Below, in pieces: positions 1 through 5,497 of a stretch of 5,497 nt of DNA. Numbering within the stretch: the first letter of the stretch is position 1; each line of letters starts with the position of its first letter. Both the position numbers and the translations under genes were made by a program. The DNA comes from Hydrogenophaga sp. (lineage in GTDB: Bacteria; Pseudomonadota; Gammaproteobacteria; Burkholderiales; Burkholderiaceae_C), in the NCBI GenBank assembly GCA_020047875.1, contig JAIFNE010000006.1:1-5497 (forward strand), in the 5' to 3' direction. The notes under the pieces are model-generated. The model saw nothing but the letters and a program-made list of their open reading frames with translations. It searched no databases and was not told the DNA's origin.

Positions 1-80
1 TGATCCTGCGCCAGCGCCATACCGACGCCAGCCAAGGATCCGACCACCACCAACGCCTTGATCAAACCTTGCTTTTTCAT
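1..80 (-). CDS. N-terminus of an exported protein, cut by the left edge
   Basis: Read on the minus strand, an ATG at 80-78 opens a frame of 26 complete codons that stays open to the window edge. The peptide starts MKKQGLIKALVVVGSLAGVG and continues MALAQD. This is a textbook Sec signal peptide: a basic N-region (two Lys at 2-3 and Lys8), a hydrophobic core at about residues 9-22, and an A-L-A cleavage box just before Gln25, so cleavage ALA|QD is likely. The start is supported by a good Shine-Dalgarno, AAGGAG, six bases upstream. The mature protein is therefore expected in the periplasm or outer membrane, but nothing of it lies in the window and I cannot name a family. The gene is divergent from ygiQ and has its own leader with a 9-bp inverted repeat. 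I am confident that it is a real gene start; its function is unknown. Confidence 0.75.
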   Translation of the reverse strand, partial: MKKQGLIKALVVVGSLAGVGMALAQD

Positions 81-85
81 GAAAA

Positions 86-91
86 CTCCTT
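86..91 (-). promoter_or_regulatory. Shine-Dalgarno site of the left exported-protein gene
   Basis: On the minus strand these bases read AAGGAG, with a five-base spacer (TTTTC) before the ATG at 80-78. It is the clearest ribosome binding site in the window and fixes the start of the left-edge gene. Confidence 0.7.
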
Positions 92-105
92 GAAGGAATG
101 GATGA

Positions 106-141
106 ACAACACAAAACGCAGCTGGCGGTGGATTGTGTTGT
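106..141. repeat. Perfect 9-bp inverted repeat in the divergent intergenic region
   Basis: ACAACACAA at 106-114 is the exact reverse complement of TTGTGTTGT at 133-141, with an 18-base spacer between them. The arms are AT-rich against a GC-rich background. The repeat starts 26 bases upstream of the left-edge gene's start codon. It could therefore be a stem-loop in that gene's 5' leader or a dimeric operator at its promoter. A weak minus-strand promoter candidate (TTGAGC at 165-160, TACACA at 144-139, 15-base spacer) overlaps the right arm, which would fit an operator, but that promoter is poor. The repeat itself is read directly; its role is inference. Confidence 0.4.
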
Positions 142-287
142 GTACCCCCGCCAGTCACTGCTCAATGGCCAGTCTGGCGCGTTGGTGCTCAGCGCGGTTG
201 AGCGGAGTCAACGCCCAGCGTCAAGGAACGGCGGTGGGCGTATCGCCTTGTAACGCCGCGCTGTCAGCAGGGGCGCTGCGGGCCGAT

Positions 288-317
288 CTGACCCAAAACG
301 CGTATCAAACGTAAACT
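288..317 (+). promoter_or_regulatory. Weak candidate promoter for ygiQ
   Basis: CTGACC at 288-293 (4 of 6 against TTGACA) and TAAACT at 312-317 (4 of 6 against TATAAT) are separated by 18 bases. Transcription would start near 324 and leave a leader of under 20 bases before the ygiQ ATG at 341. The placement suits the divergent layout, but both boxes are weak and matches of this quality occur by chance. Confidence 0.2.
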
Positions 318-340
318 CGCGGGTTACCTTCTAGGCTCCC

Positions 341-2713
341 ATGAACGCCCCCATCGACGTCTCCTTCTTCGCGCGCGCCGCCAAGCCGATCACCAGCTAC
401 CGTCCCTACTGGGCCAAGCGGTTCGGGGTGGCGCCGTTTCTGCCCATGAGCCGCGCCGAGATGGAGCAGCTGGGCTGGGACTCGTGCGACATCATTCTGG
501 TGACGGGGGATGCCTATGTGGACCACCCCAGTTTCGGCATGGCGGTGATCGGGCGCGTGCTTGAAGCGCAAGGCTTTCGCGTGGGCATCATTGCCCAGCC
601 CGACTGGCAAAGCGCCGAGCCGTTCAAGGTGCTGGGCCGGCCCAACCTGTTCTGGGGCGTGACCGCCGGTAACATGGATTCCATGATCAACCGCTACACG
701 GCTGATCGAAAAATCCGCAGCGACGACGCCTACACCCCCGGCGATGTGGGTGGCAAGCGCCCCGACCGGGCGGCGCTGGTCTACAGCCAGCGCTGCCGTG
801 AAGCGTTCAAAGATGTGCCCATCGTGCTGGGTGGCATCGAAGGCAGCTTGCGCCGCATCGCGCACTACGACTACTGGAGCGACAAGGTGCGCCGCAGCAT
901 CGTGGTGGATGCCAAGTGCGACCTGCTGCTCTACGGCAACGCCGAGCGCGCGCTGGTGGAGATCGCCCATCGCCTGGCGGCCCGGGAGCCGGTGGAGCAG
1001 ATCACCGATGTGCGCGGCACCGCATTTGTGCGCCGTCCCGGCGACCCCACGGCGGCAGACTGGATTCAGATCGACTCCACCGAGGTCGACATGCCAGGCC
1101 GGGTTGATGCCCACCTGAACCCCTACCTCACCACCAGCGAGCAGGCGCAGGCACAGGGCGAATCGTGCGCGAAAGAGTCGGGCGAGACGGGCGCCATGGA
1201 GCCGCCCGCCGGCACCAAGGTGTTGAAGTTTGTGCCCAACCCGGCGCTGCAAGGGCGCGTGAAAACGCCGCCGCGCGAGCGCTCGGTGATCCGCTTGCCG
1301 AGCTTCGAGAAGGTGAAGAGCGACGCGGTGCTGTACGCCCATGCCAACCGGGTCTTGCACCTGGAAACCAACCCGGGCAACGCGCGTGCGCTGGTGCAGG
1401 CGCATGGCGAAGGCACCACCGCACGCGATGTCTGGATCAACCCGCCACCGATTCCGCTGACCACCGCCGAGATGGACCATGTGTTCGATCTGCCTTATGC
1501 GCGCAGCCCGCACCCGGTCTACGCCGACGAACATGGCCGGCACGACGGCGTGACCAAGATCCCCGCCTGGGAAATGATCCGCTTCAGCGTGAACATCATG
1601 CGGGGTTGCTTCGGTGGCTGCACCTTCTGCAGCATCACCGAGCACGAGGGCCGCATCATCCAGAGCCGTTCGGAGGAATCCATCATCCGCGAGGTGGAGG
1701 AGATGCGCGACAAGGTGGAGGGCTTCACCGGCGTGGTCTCCGACCTGGGCGGGCCCACCGCCAACATGTACCGCCTGGGTTGCAAGAGCCCCGAGATCGA
1801 GGCCGCCTGCCGCAAGCCCAGCTGCGTTTACCCCGGCATCTGCTCCAACCTCACCACCGATCACGGGCCCCTGATCAAGATCTACAAACGTGCGCGTGAG
1901 CTGCGCGGCATCAAGAAGGTCCTGATCGGCTCGGGCCTGCGCTACGACCTGGCGGTGAAGAGCCCGGAATATGTGAAAGAGCTGGTGCAGCACCATGTGG
2001 GCGGGTATCTCAAGATCGCGCCCGAGCACACCGAAGGCGGGCCGCTGTCCAAGATGATGAAGCCGGGCATTGGCAGCTACGACAAGTTCAAGCAGATGTT
2101 CGAGAAATACAGCGAGGAGGTTGGCAAGAAGCAGTTCCTCATTCCGTATTTCATTGCGGCGCATCCGGGTACCAGCGACGAAGACATGATGAACTTGGCC
2201 GTCTGGCTCAAGCGCAACGGGTTTCGGGCTGACCAGGTGCAGACCTTCTACCCCAGTCCCATGGCCACTGCCACCGCCATGTACCACAGCAACCTGAACC
2301 CGCTCAAAGGCATTAGCCGCGACCCGCAGCGCGCAGAAAAGGTGGACATCGTGCGCGGTGAAAAGCGCCGCCGGCTGCACAAGGCGTTCCTGCGCTACCA
2401 CGATCCCAACCACTGGCCGCTGCTGCGCGAGGCCTTGAAGGGCATGGGTAGAGCAGACCTGATCGGCAACGGCAAGCACCACCTCATCCCGACCTTCCAG
2501 CCGCTCACCGATGGCGGCTACCAGAGCGCACGGCGCAAAAACAGCACCCCAGCGGGCAAGGCCAGCCAGCGGGCTGCTGCGGTGGTCAAGGCTGGCGCCA
2601 AGCCCTCGGAGCCCACCCCGGGCCGTCTGCTGACGCAGCACACCGGCCTGCCGCCGCGGCAGACCGGGAGCGCAATCCGTGCGGGCGGCGCGCCGCGGCG
2701 CAAACCTGGCTGA
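341..2713 (+). CDS. ygiQ: YgiQ family radical SAM protein (UPF0313)
   Basis: This 790-residue protein belongs to the YgiQ family, cytoplasmic radical SAM enzymes whose reaction is not established. The signature CxxxCxxC is present as GCFGGCTFC with Cys423, Cys427 and Cys430, which should bind the [4Fe-4S] cluster that cleaves S-adenosylmethionine. Family-typical blocks run in order: PFLPMSRAEMEQLGWDSCDI and TGDAYVDHPSFGMA near the N-terminus; VIRLPSFEKVKSDAVLYAHA from about 316; SITEHEGRIIQSRSEESII just after the cluster motif; then YLKIAPEHTEGGPLSKMMKP and YFIAAHPGTSDEDMMNLA. The radical SAM core covers roughly 410-640, followed by the C-terminal YgiQ domain (DUF3362) and a basic, low-complexity tail from about 726. 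An in-frame TAG at 332-334 makes ATG 341 the most upstream start, and the N-terminus lines up with E. coli YgiQ as I recall it; no good Shine-Dalgarno precedes it. The protein is about 50 residues longer than E. coli YgiQ, mostly from an insert at about 264-313. The gene stands alone and converges on its right-hand neighbour. Confidence 0.96.
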   Translation: MNAPIDVSFFARAAKPITSYRPYWAKRFGVAPFLPMSRAEMEQLGWDSCDIILVTGDAYVDHPSFGMAVIGRVLEAQGFRVGIIAQPDWQSAEPFKVLGRPNLFWGVTAGNMDSMINRYTADRKIRSDDAYTPGDVGGKRPDRAALVYSQRCREAFKDVPIVLGGIEGSLRRIAHYDYWSDKVRRSIVVDAKCDLLLYGNAERALVEIAHRLAAREPVEQITDVRGTAFVRRPGDPTAADWIQIDSTEVDMPGRVDAHLNPYLTTSEQAQAQGESCAKESGETGAMEPPAGTKVLKFVPNPALQGRVKTPPRERSVIRLPSFEKVKSDAVLYAHANRVLHLETNPGNARALVQAHGEGTTARDVWINPPPIPLTTAEMDHVFDLPYARSPHPVYADEHGRHDGVTKIPAWEMIRFSVNIMRGCFGGCTFCSITEHEGRIIQSRSEESIIREVEEMRDKVEGFTGVVSDLGGPTANMYRLGCKSPEIEAACRKPSCVYPGICSNLTTDHGPLIKIYKRARELRGIKKVLIGSGLRYDLAVKSPEYVKELVQHHVGGYLKIAPEHTEGGPLSKMMKPGIGSYDKFKQMFEKYSEEVGKKQFLIPYFIAAHPGTSDEDMMNLAVWLKRNGFRADQVQTFYPSPMATATAMYHSNLNPLKGISRDPQRAEKVDIVRGEKRRRLHKAFLRYHDPNHWPLLREALKGMGRADLIGNGKHHLIPTFQPLTDGGYQSARRKNSTPAGKASQRAAAVVKAGAKPSEPTPGRLLTQHTGLPPRQTGSAIRAGGAPRRKPG

Positions 2714-2722
2714 TCGGGCCGC

Positions 2723-2753
2723 GCGGCTGAGACTTCAGCCGCCAAACGGCGGC
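2723..2753. terminator. Overlapping hairpins between convergent genes, possible bidirectional terminator
   Basis: GCGGCTGA at 2723-2730 pairs perfectly with TCAGCCGC at 2735-2742 around the four-base loop GACT. A second perfect stem pairs GCCGCC at 2738-2743 with GGCGGC at 2748-2753 around the loop AAAC. The stems share 2738-2742, so only one can form at a time. They lie where ygiQ (stop at 2713) meets the minus-strand gene ending at 2735, which is where a shared terminator is expected. Neither strand has a T-run after the stems, so this is not a canonical intrinsic terminator. It may stall transcription or protect 3' ends. The second stem lies within the last codons of the minus-strand gene, so it may instead reflect the Gly-Gly and Pro codons there. 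Confidence 0.4.
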
Positions 2754-3418
2754 CAGACGATCCAGGCGATCAGCCCCAGCAGGTTTGCTACCACGGTGGT
2801 CCAGTACAGCGTTTGAAAGGCCTTCTTGCTGGACTTGTGGCGCAGGATCTGCTGTGCAAACCAGGCCCCGGGCCAGCCGCCGAGCAGCGCCAGACCATGC
2901 AGCTGGTTTTCGCTGGCGCGCCAGCCGCCTTGCACGGCGGCGTCTTTGTCTCGCCAGTAGACATAGAACGTGGCCAGATTGAGCAGCGCCACCGCGGTCA
3001 GGATGACCCAGGGAAAACGGCCAAGGCCAATACCGACCAGCCACAGCAGCAGCCAAAACGCCATGAGCCCGAGCATCGACCAGTAAAGCCGGTCTTCGCG
3101 CTTCTTGATGTGCAGTGGGGTGGTCCGCGGTCCGCGCTCGGTTCTGGGGGTGCGTGGGAGCAGCTGTGCGGGATCGTCTGTTGCCAGCGCAGGCCCGTGC
3201 GACACGATGGTGTTTGTGGTGAGCGTGACCGATAGAGCGCGCGGCCCTTTGCCACCCACATGGATTTCCTGAAACGTGACGGCCAGGCCTTCTACCGGCG
3301 TCCGGTTCTCGCTGTAGTCGCGGCGGTGAAAAAAGATGTCGGCGGTGGTGTCGGGGCTGCGGATGAAGCCGAATCCGCGCTCGGCGTCCCAGCGGACCAC
3401 GGTTCCTTGTTTGCGCAT
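2735..3418 (-). CDS. Cold-shock domain fused to membrane DUF1294 domain
   Basis: The 227-residue protein has two parts. Residues 1-67 are a cold-shock (OB-fold) nucleic-acid-binding domain: MRKQGTVVRWDAERGFGFI carries the conserved Trp10 and RNP1 (GFGFI at 15-19), and DIFFH at 27-31 is RNP2. A basic linker rich in Pro and Arg follows (about 75-110). Residues about 111-227 form a DUF1294 domain with hydrophobic segments at about 111-133, 135-155 and 207-222. The conserved core lies between the last two: YWRDKDAA at 153-160, then RASENQLHGLALLGGWPGAW, then the HKSSKKAF box at 194-201. The protein is probably anchored in the inner membrane with the cold-shock domain in the cytoplasm. Its function is not established; RNA or DNA binding near the membrane is inference. 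ATG 3418 is chosen because the cold-shock domain begins there. The frame stays open upstream to 3670, but that extension overlaps the CoA-transferase gene and looks like shadow sequence. No clear Shine-Dalgarno is seen, and the upstream gene ends only 29 bp away, so co-transcription is plausible. Confidence 0.9.
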   Translation of the reverse strand: MRKQGTVVRWDAERGFGFIRSPDTTADIFFHRRDYSENRTPVEGLAVTFQEIHVGGKGPRALSVTLTTNTIVSHGPALATDDPAQLLPRTPRTERGPRTTPLHIKKREDRLYWSMLGLMAFWLLLWLVGIGLGRFPWVILTAVALLNLATFYVYWRDKDAAVQGGWRASENQLHGLALLGGWPGAWFAQQILRHKSSKKAFQTLYWTTVVANLLGLIAWIVWPPFGG

Positions 3419-3447
3419 GGGGCTGCAGGCGTGTTGAAAAACGCAAA

Positions 3448-4355
3448 TTATGAGGGCAGCGTGTGCAGCGGAATGTCGTGGCGGGTGGCCAGCCGATTGA
3501 GCTGCCTGCGGGTGCGTCCAGCGAGGAACGCCGCGATGGCGGCGTGGGTGGCGGGATCGAACAGGGTACGGATGTCGGCGGCAGGCAGACCCGCTGCGGT
3601 GCACAAGGCTGCTGCGAAGTGCGGCTCCAGTGCGGCCAGTGCCACCCGGCCGTCGGCGCATGGGCGCCACCCACCGCGCCGCGGGGCAGTGTGAGACCCC
3701 AGTGGCGCGGCAGCGCCAGCCAGGCAGCAGCGTCTGACAACGCCACCTGCTGAAAGCTGCCCTTGCCGCCGGTTTTCTGCGCCAGCACCGCTTTCAGCGC
3801 CGCCTCGCTGGCGATCAGGGCGCCCGCCATGTCGGCAAACAAGGTGGCCGGCAATGCCAGCCCGGTGACCAGATCGGCCTCTGCGAGGTAAGTGAGGTCG
3901 TGCCCCGGTTCTTCTGCTCGCGCGCCTGGCGCACCGACGATGGCCACCACCGAGAGCTGCGCGTGGGCCTTGTGCAAGGCCTTCCAGCCCAGGCCGAGCT
4001 TGGTCAGCGCTGACGGGCGAAACGAGGTGAGCAGCAGGTCGGTGCTTGCCAATGCCTTGTGCAGCGCGGCCTGACCTTGGCTCGATTTCAGATCGAGACG
4101 AATGATCCGGATGCCGTCGTGCAGAGTTCCATAGGCTGCCGGGTTGTACTGGCCCATGGGGTCGCCGCTGGGCGGCTCGATCTTGATGCAGCGTGCGCCC
4201 ATGGCCATGAGGCGCATCAGCGCCGCGGGCCCCGGCAGGTTGAGCGCCAAGCTCAGCACGCGCACGCCGCGCAGCGGCTTCAGGGGCTTGAGCGAAACGA
4301 TGGCGGTGCTGGCAGCGGTCATGTGCTGATGTCCGGGTGTTGTGTGAGTCGTCAT
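3448..4355 (-). pseudogene. Family III CoA-transferase (CaiB/BaiF-like), frame broken near 3660
   Basis: This is a CoA-transferase/racemase-like gene of the CaiB/BaiF class, which moves CoA between organic acids; its substrate is unknown. From ATG 4355 the frame encodes LRGVRVLSLALNLPGPAALM, then IEPPSGDPMGQYNPAAYGTL, LLTSFRPSALTKLGLGWKAL, VVAIVGAPGARAEEPGHDLT and TLFADMAGALIASEAALKAV. Asp175 of FADM fits the catalytic Asp of the class. Family-like sequence lasts to GAVGGAHA (about residue 233, position 3657), then turns into nonsense. It resumes in another frame at Cys 3660, CADGRVALAALEPHFAAALC, and ends naturally in HDIPLHTLPS at TAA 3450-3448. The span is 908 bp, one base short of a multiple of three. 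Homologs as I recall them carry about seven more residues (GYRVY-like) at the junction, so a deletion of roughly 22 bp fits better than a single-base error. An in-frame TAA just before ATG 4355 rules out an earlier start; Met12 (4322) is an alternative. The gene lies 44 bp after pobA. As it stands, no intact product can be made without frameshifting. Confidence 0.8.
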
Positions 4356-4399
4356 TTAACCGCACGCAGGGCGTCACAGCCGCACAACGGGTGACAGCC

Positions 4400-5497
4400 T
4401 CAGAGCCCGAAGTCCAGCGGCAGACCGACGTAGTTTTCGGCGATGGTTCGAAGGCCGGCCTCTGAGTGCATCAGGTAGTCCAGCTCAGCCTCCTGCAGCC
4501 GGGTGTGAATGGCGCCTTCTTCGGGAAAGCTGTGCATGATGGACGTGAACCACCAGGAGAAGCGTTCGGCGCGCCAGATGCGCTTGAGGCAACGCCTGGA
4601 ATAGCCGTCGATGCCGGCTTCTGACTGCTCGCGGTAGAACTCGACAAGCGCGTCTGTCAGGTACTTCACGTCGGTGGCGGCGAGGTTCAGGCCTTTGGCG
4701 CCGGTGGGCGGCACGATGTGGCCCGCATCGCCCGCCAGAAACAGGCGGCCAAAGCGCAGCGGCTCGGTCACAAAGCTGCGCAGCGGCGCAATGCTTTTCT
4801 CGATGCTTGGCCCGGTCACCAGCTGGTTGGCGGCCTCGGGGTCGAGGCGCTCCCTGAGTTCTTCCCAGAAAGCGGCGTCGCTCCACTGCGCCAGTGTGTC
4901 CGTCAGCGGTACCTGCAGGTAGTAGCGGCTGCGCGTGGCGCTGCGCTGAGAACACAGTGCAAAACCGCGTGTGTGGTTCACGTAAATCAGCTCGTGGTGG
5001 ACCGGTGGGGTGTCCGAGAGCAGCCCCAGCCAGCCGAACGGATACACCTTCTCGAACTCCTTCATGGCATTTCGCGGGACGCTGGCGCGGCAGACGCCGT
5101 GAAACCCGTCGCAGCCGGCGATGAAGTCGCAGCGGATGGTGTGGCGCTGACCGTCTTTCTCAAAGGTCACATGCGGGTTGTTGGTGTCAAAGTCATGCAC
5201 CTGCACATCAGCGGCTTCGTACACCGTCGGCAGGCCAGCGGCCCGGCGCGCGTCCATCAGATCGCGCGTGACCTCGGTCTGGCCGTACACCATCACCTGA
5301 CGGCCGCCGGTGAGCCGCGCCAGATCGATGCGGTGGCGTACGCCGCCAAACAACAGGTCAAAACCGGTGTGCACCAGGCCCTCGGCGTGCATGCGCTGAC
5401 CCACGTCCGCCTCGTCAAGCAGATCCGTGGTCACCTGTTCCAGCACGCCGGCGCGGATGCGGCTCAGCACGTAGTCGGGCGACTGGCGCTCGACAAT
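4400..5497 (-). CDS. pobA: 4-hydroxybenzoate 3-monooxygenase (PobA), N-terminus beyond right edge
   Basis: PobA is a cytoplasmic FAD monooxygenase that hydroxylates 4-hydroxybenzoate to protocatechuate with NAD(P)H and O2, feeding the beta-ketoadipate pathway. The 365 visible residues appear to align without gaps to residues 30-394 of Pseudomonas PobA as I recall it, so about 29 codons, including the Rossmann GxGxxG, lie outside the window. Using that numbering, the active-site residues are all present: Trp185, Tyr201, Ser212, Arg214, Arg220, Pro293 and Tyr385. So are the FAD motif with Asp286 (RLFLAGDAGHIVPPTGAKG) and the CDGFHG motif holding His162. The coenzyme-helix residues Arg33, Gln34, Tyr38, Arg42 and Arg44 (ERQSPDYVLSRIRAG) match the NADPH-type enzyme. 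The block GFALCSQRSATRSRYY is typical of PobA. GTG at 5470, which reads as a possible start, is an internal Val codon, since PobA-like sequence continues upstream of it. The promoter and any pobR regulator gene would lie to the right. The CoA-transferase remnant follows 44 bp downstream on the same strand. Confidence 0.97.
   Translation of the reverse strand: MVERQSPDYVLSRIRAGVLEQVTTDLLDEADVGQRMHAEGLVHTGFDLLFGGVRHRIDLARLTGGRQVMVYGQTEVTRDLMDARRAAGLPTVYEAADVQVHDFDTNNPHVTFEKDGQRHTIRCDFIAGCDGFHGVCRASVPRNAMKEFEKVYPFGWLGLLSDTPPVHHELIYVNHTRGFALCSQRSATRSRYYLQVPLTDTLAQWSDAAFWEELRERLDPEAANQLVTGPSIEKSIAPLRSFVTEPLRFGRLFLAGDAGHIVPPTGAKGLNLAATDVKYLTDALVEFYREQSEAGIDGYSRRCLKRIWRAERFSWWFTSIMHSFPEEGAIHTRLQEAELDYLMHSEAGLRTIAENYVGLPLDFGL

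Noticed and set aside
69..314. An 81-codon plus-strand frame in the left intergenic region
   Set aside because: It overlaps the signal-peptide gene's start and ribosome binding site on the other strand. It has no Shine-Dalgarno and its composition looks like random translation of intergenic DNA.
1165..1899. A 244-codon plus-strand frame inside ygiQ
   Set aside because: It is an out-of-frame shadow of ygiQ: Arg/Gly/His-rich, with no motifs and fully within the conserved radical SAM region.
305..2641. A 778-codon open frame on the minus strand, antisense to ygiQ
   Set aside because: Its codons are in exact register with those of ygiQ on the other strand. Stops there would need TTA, CTA or TCA codons in ygiQ, which are rare in high-GC genomes. 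The translation is Ala/His/Val/Gly-rich with no recognisable domain, while ygiQ is unmistakable.
3419..3670. An 84-residue N-terminal extension of the cold-shock/DUF1294 protein
   Set aside because: The extension lies in a wrong frame over the CoA-transferase 3' part and is Arg/Pro/His-rich. The cold-shock domain starts naturally at ATG 3418.
3661..4377. The upstream part of the 309-codon minus-strand frame ending at 3448
   Set aside because: Only the last 70 codons (3660-3448) are real CoA-transferase sequence. The part before that is an out-of-frame shadow of the gene's own first segment.
2785..4394. Several plus-strand frames of 60-144 codons opposite the minus-strand genes
   Set aside because: All overlap well-supported minus-strand coding sequence, lack ribosome binding sites and show no recognisable domains.
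1..5497. Search for CRISPR arrays, tRNAs, IS ends, phage or toxin-antitoxin genes
   Set aside because: No regularly spaced repeats, tRNA-like cloverleaf, transposase motif or flanking target duplication was visible by eye on either strand.

Overview
The window is high-GC DNA that looks like a betaproteobacterial chromosome, most likely Burkholderiales (Comamonadaceae-like). This rests on base composition, on G/C-ending codon use, and on recalled family resemblance of the YgiQ, PobA and CoA-transferase proteins; no search was run. No phage, IS, CRISPR, tRNA or rRNA sequence is visible, and base composition looks even throughout.

Layout from left to right: (1) positions 1-80, minus strand, are the first 26 codons of an exported protein that runs off the left edge. 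(2) Positions 81-340 are a divergent intergenic region between that gene and ygiQ. It holds a strong Shine-Dalgarno for the left gene, a perfect 9-bp inverted repeat in that gene's leader, and a weak candidate promoter for ygiQ. (3) Positions 341-2713, plus strand, are a complete ygiQ (radical SAM, UPF0313). (4) Positions 2714-2734 are a 21-bp gap between converging genes, with two overlapping, mutually exclusive GC-rich hairpins. (5) Positions 2735-3418, minus strand, are a complete gene for a cold-shock domain fused to a membrane DUF1294 domain. (6) Positions 3448-4355, minus strand, are a family III (CaiB/BaiF-like) CoA-transferase gene whose reading frame is broken near 3660, apparently by a small internal deletion. 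(7) Positions 4400-5497, minus strand, are pobA (4-hydroxybenzoate 3-monooxygenase), lacking only about its first 29 codons, which lie beyond the right edge.

The three minus-strand genes on the right (pobA, CoA-transferase remnant, cold-shock/DUF1294) are separated by 44 and 29 bp, so they could share a transcript, but they have no obvious common pathway. PobA converts 4-hydroxybenzoate to protocatechuate, feeding the beta-ketoadipate route. The CoA-transferase could once have acted on an organic acid, but its substrate cannot be read from the sequence. YgiQ stands alone on the opposite strand.

I do not see a previously undescribed system here. The most informative observation is the disrupted CoA-transferase. 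In its present state it could be mis-annotated as a 589-residue protein, because its out-of-frame continuation runs through the next gene without meeting a stop.
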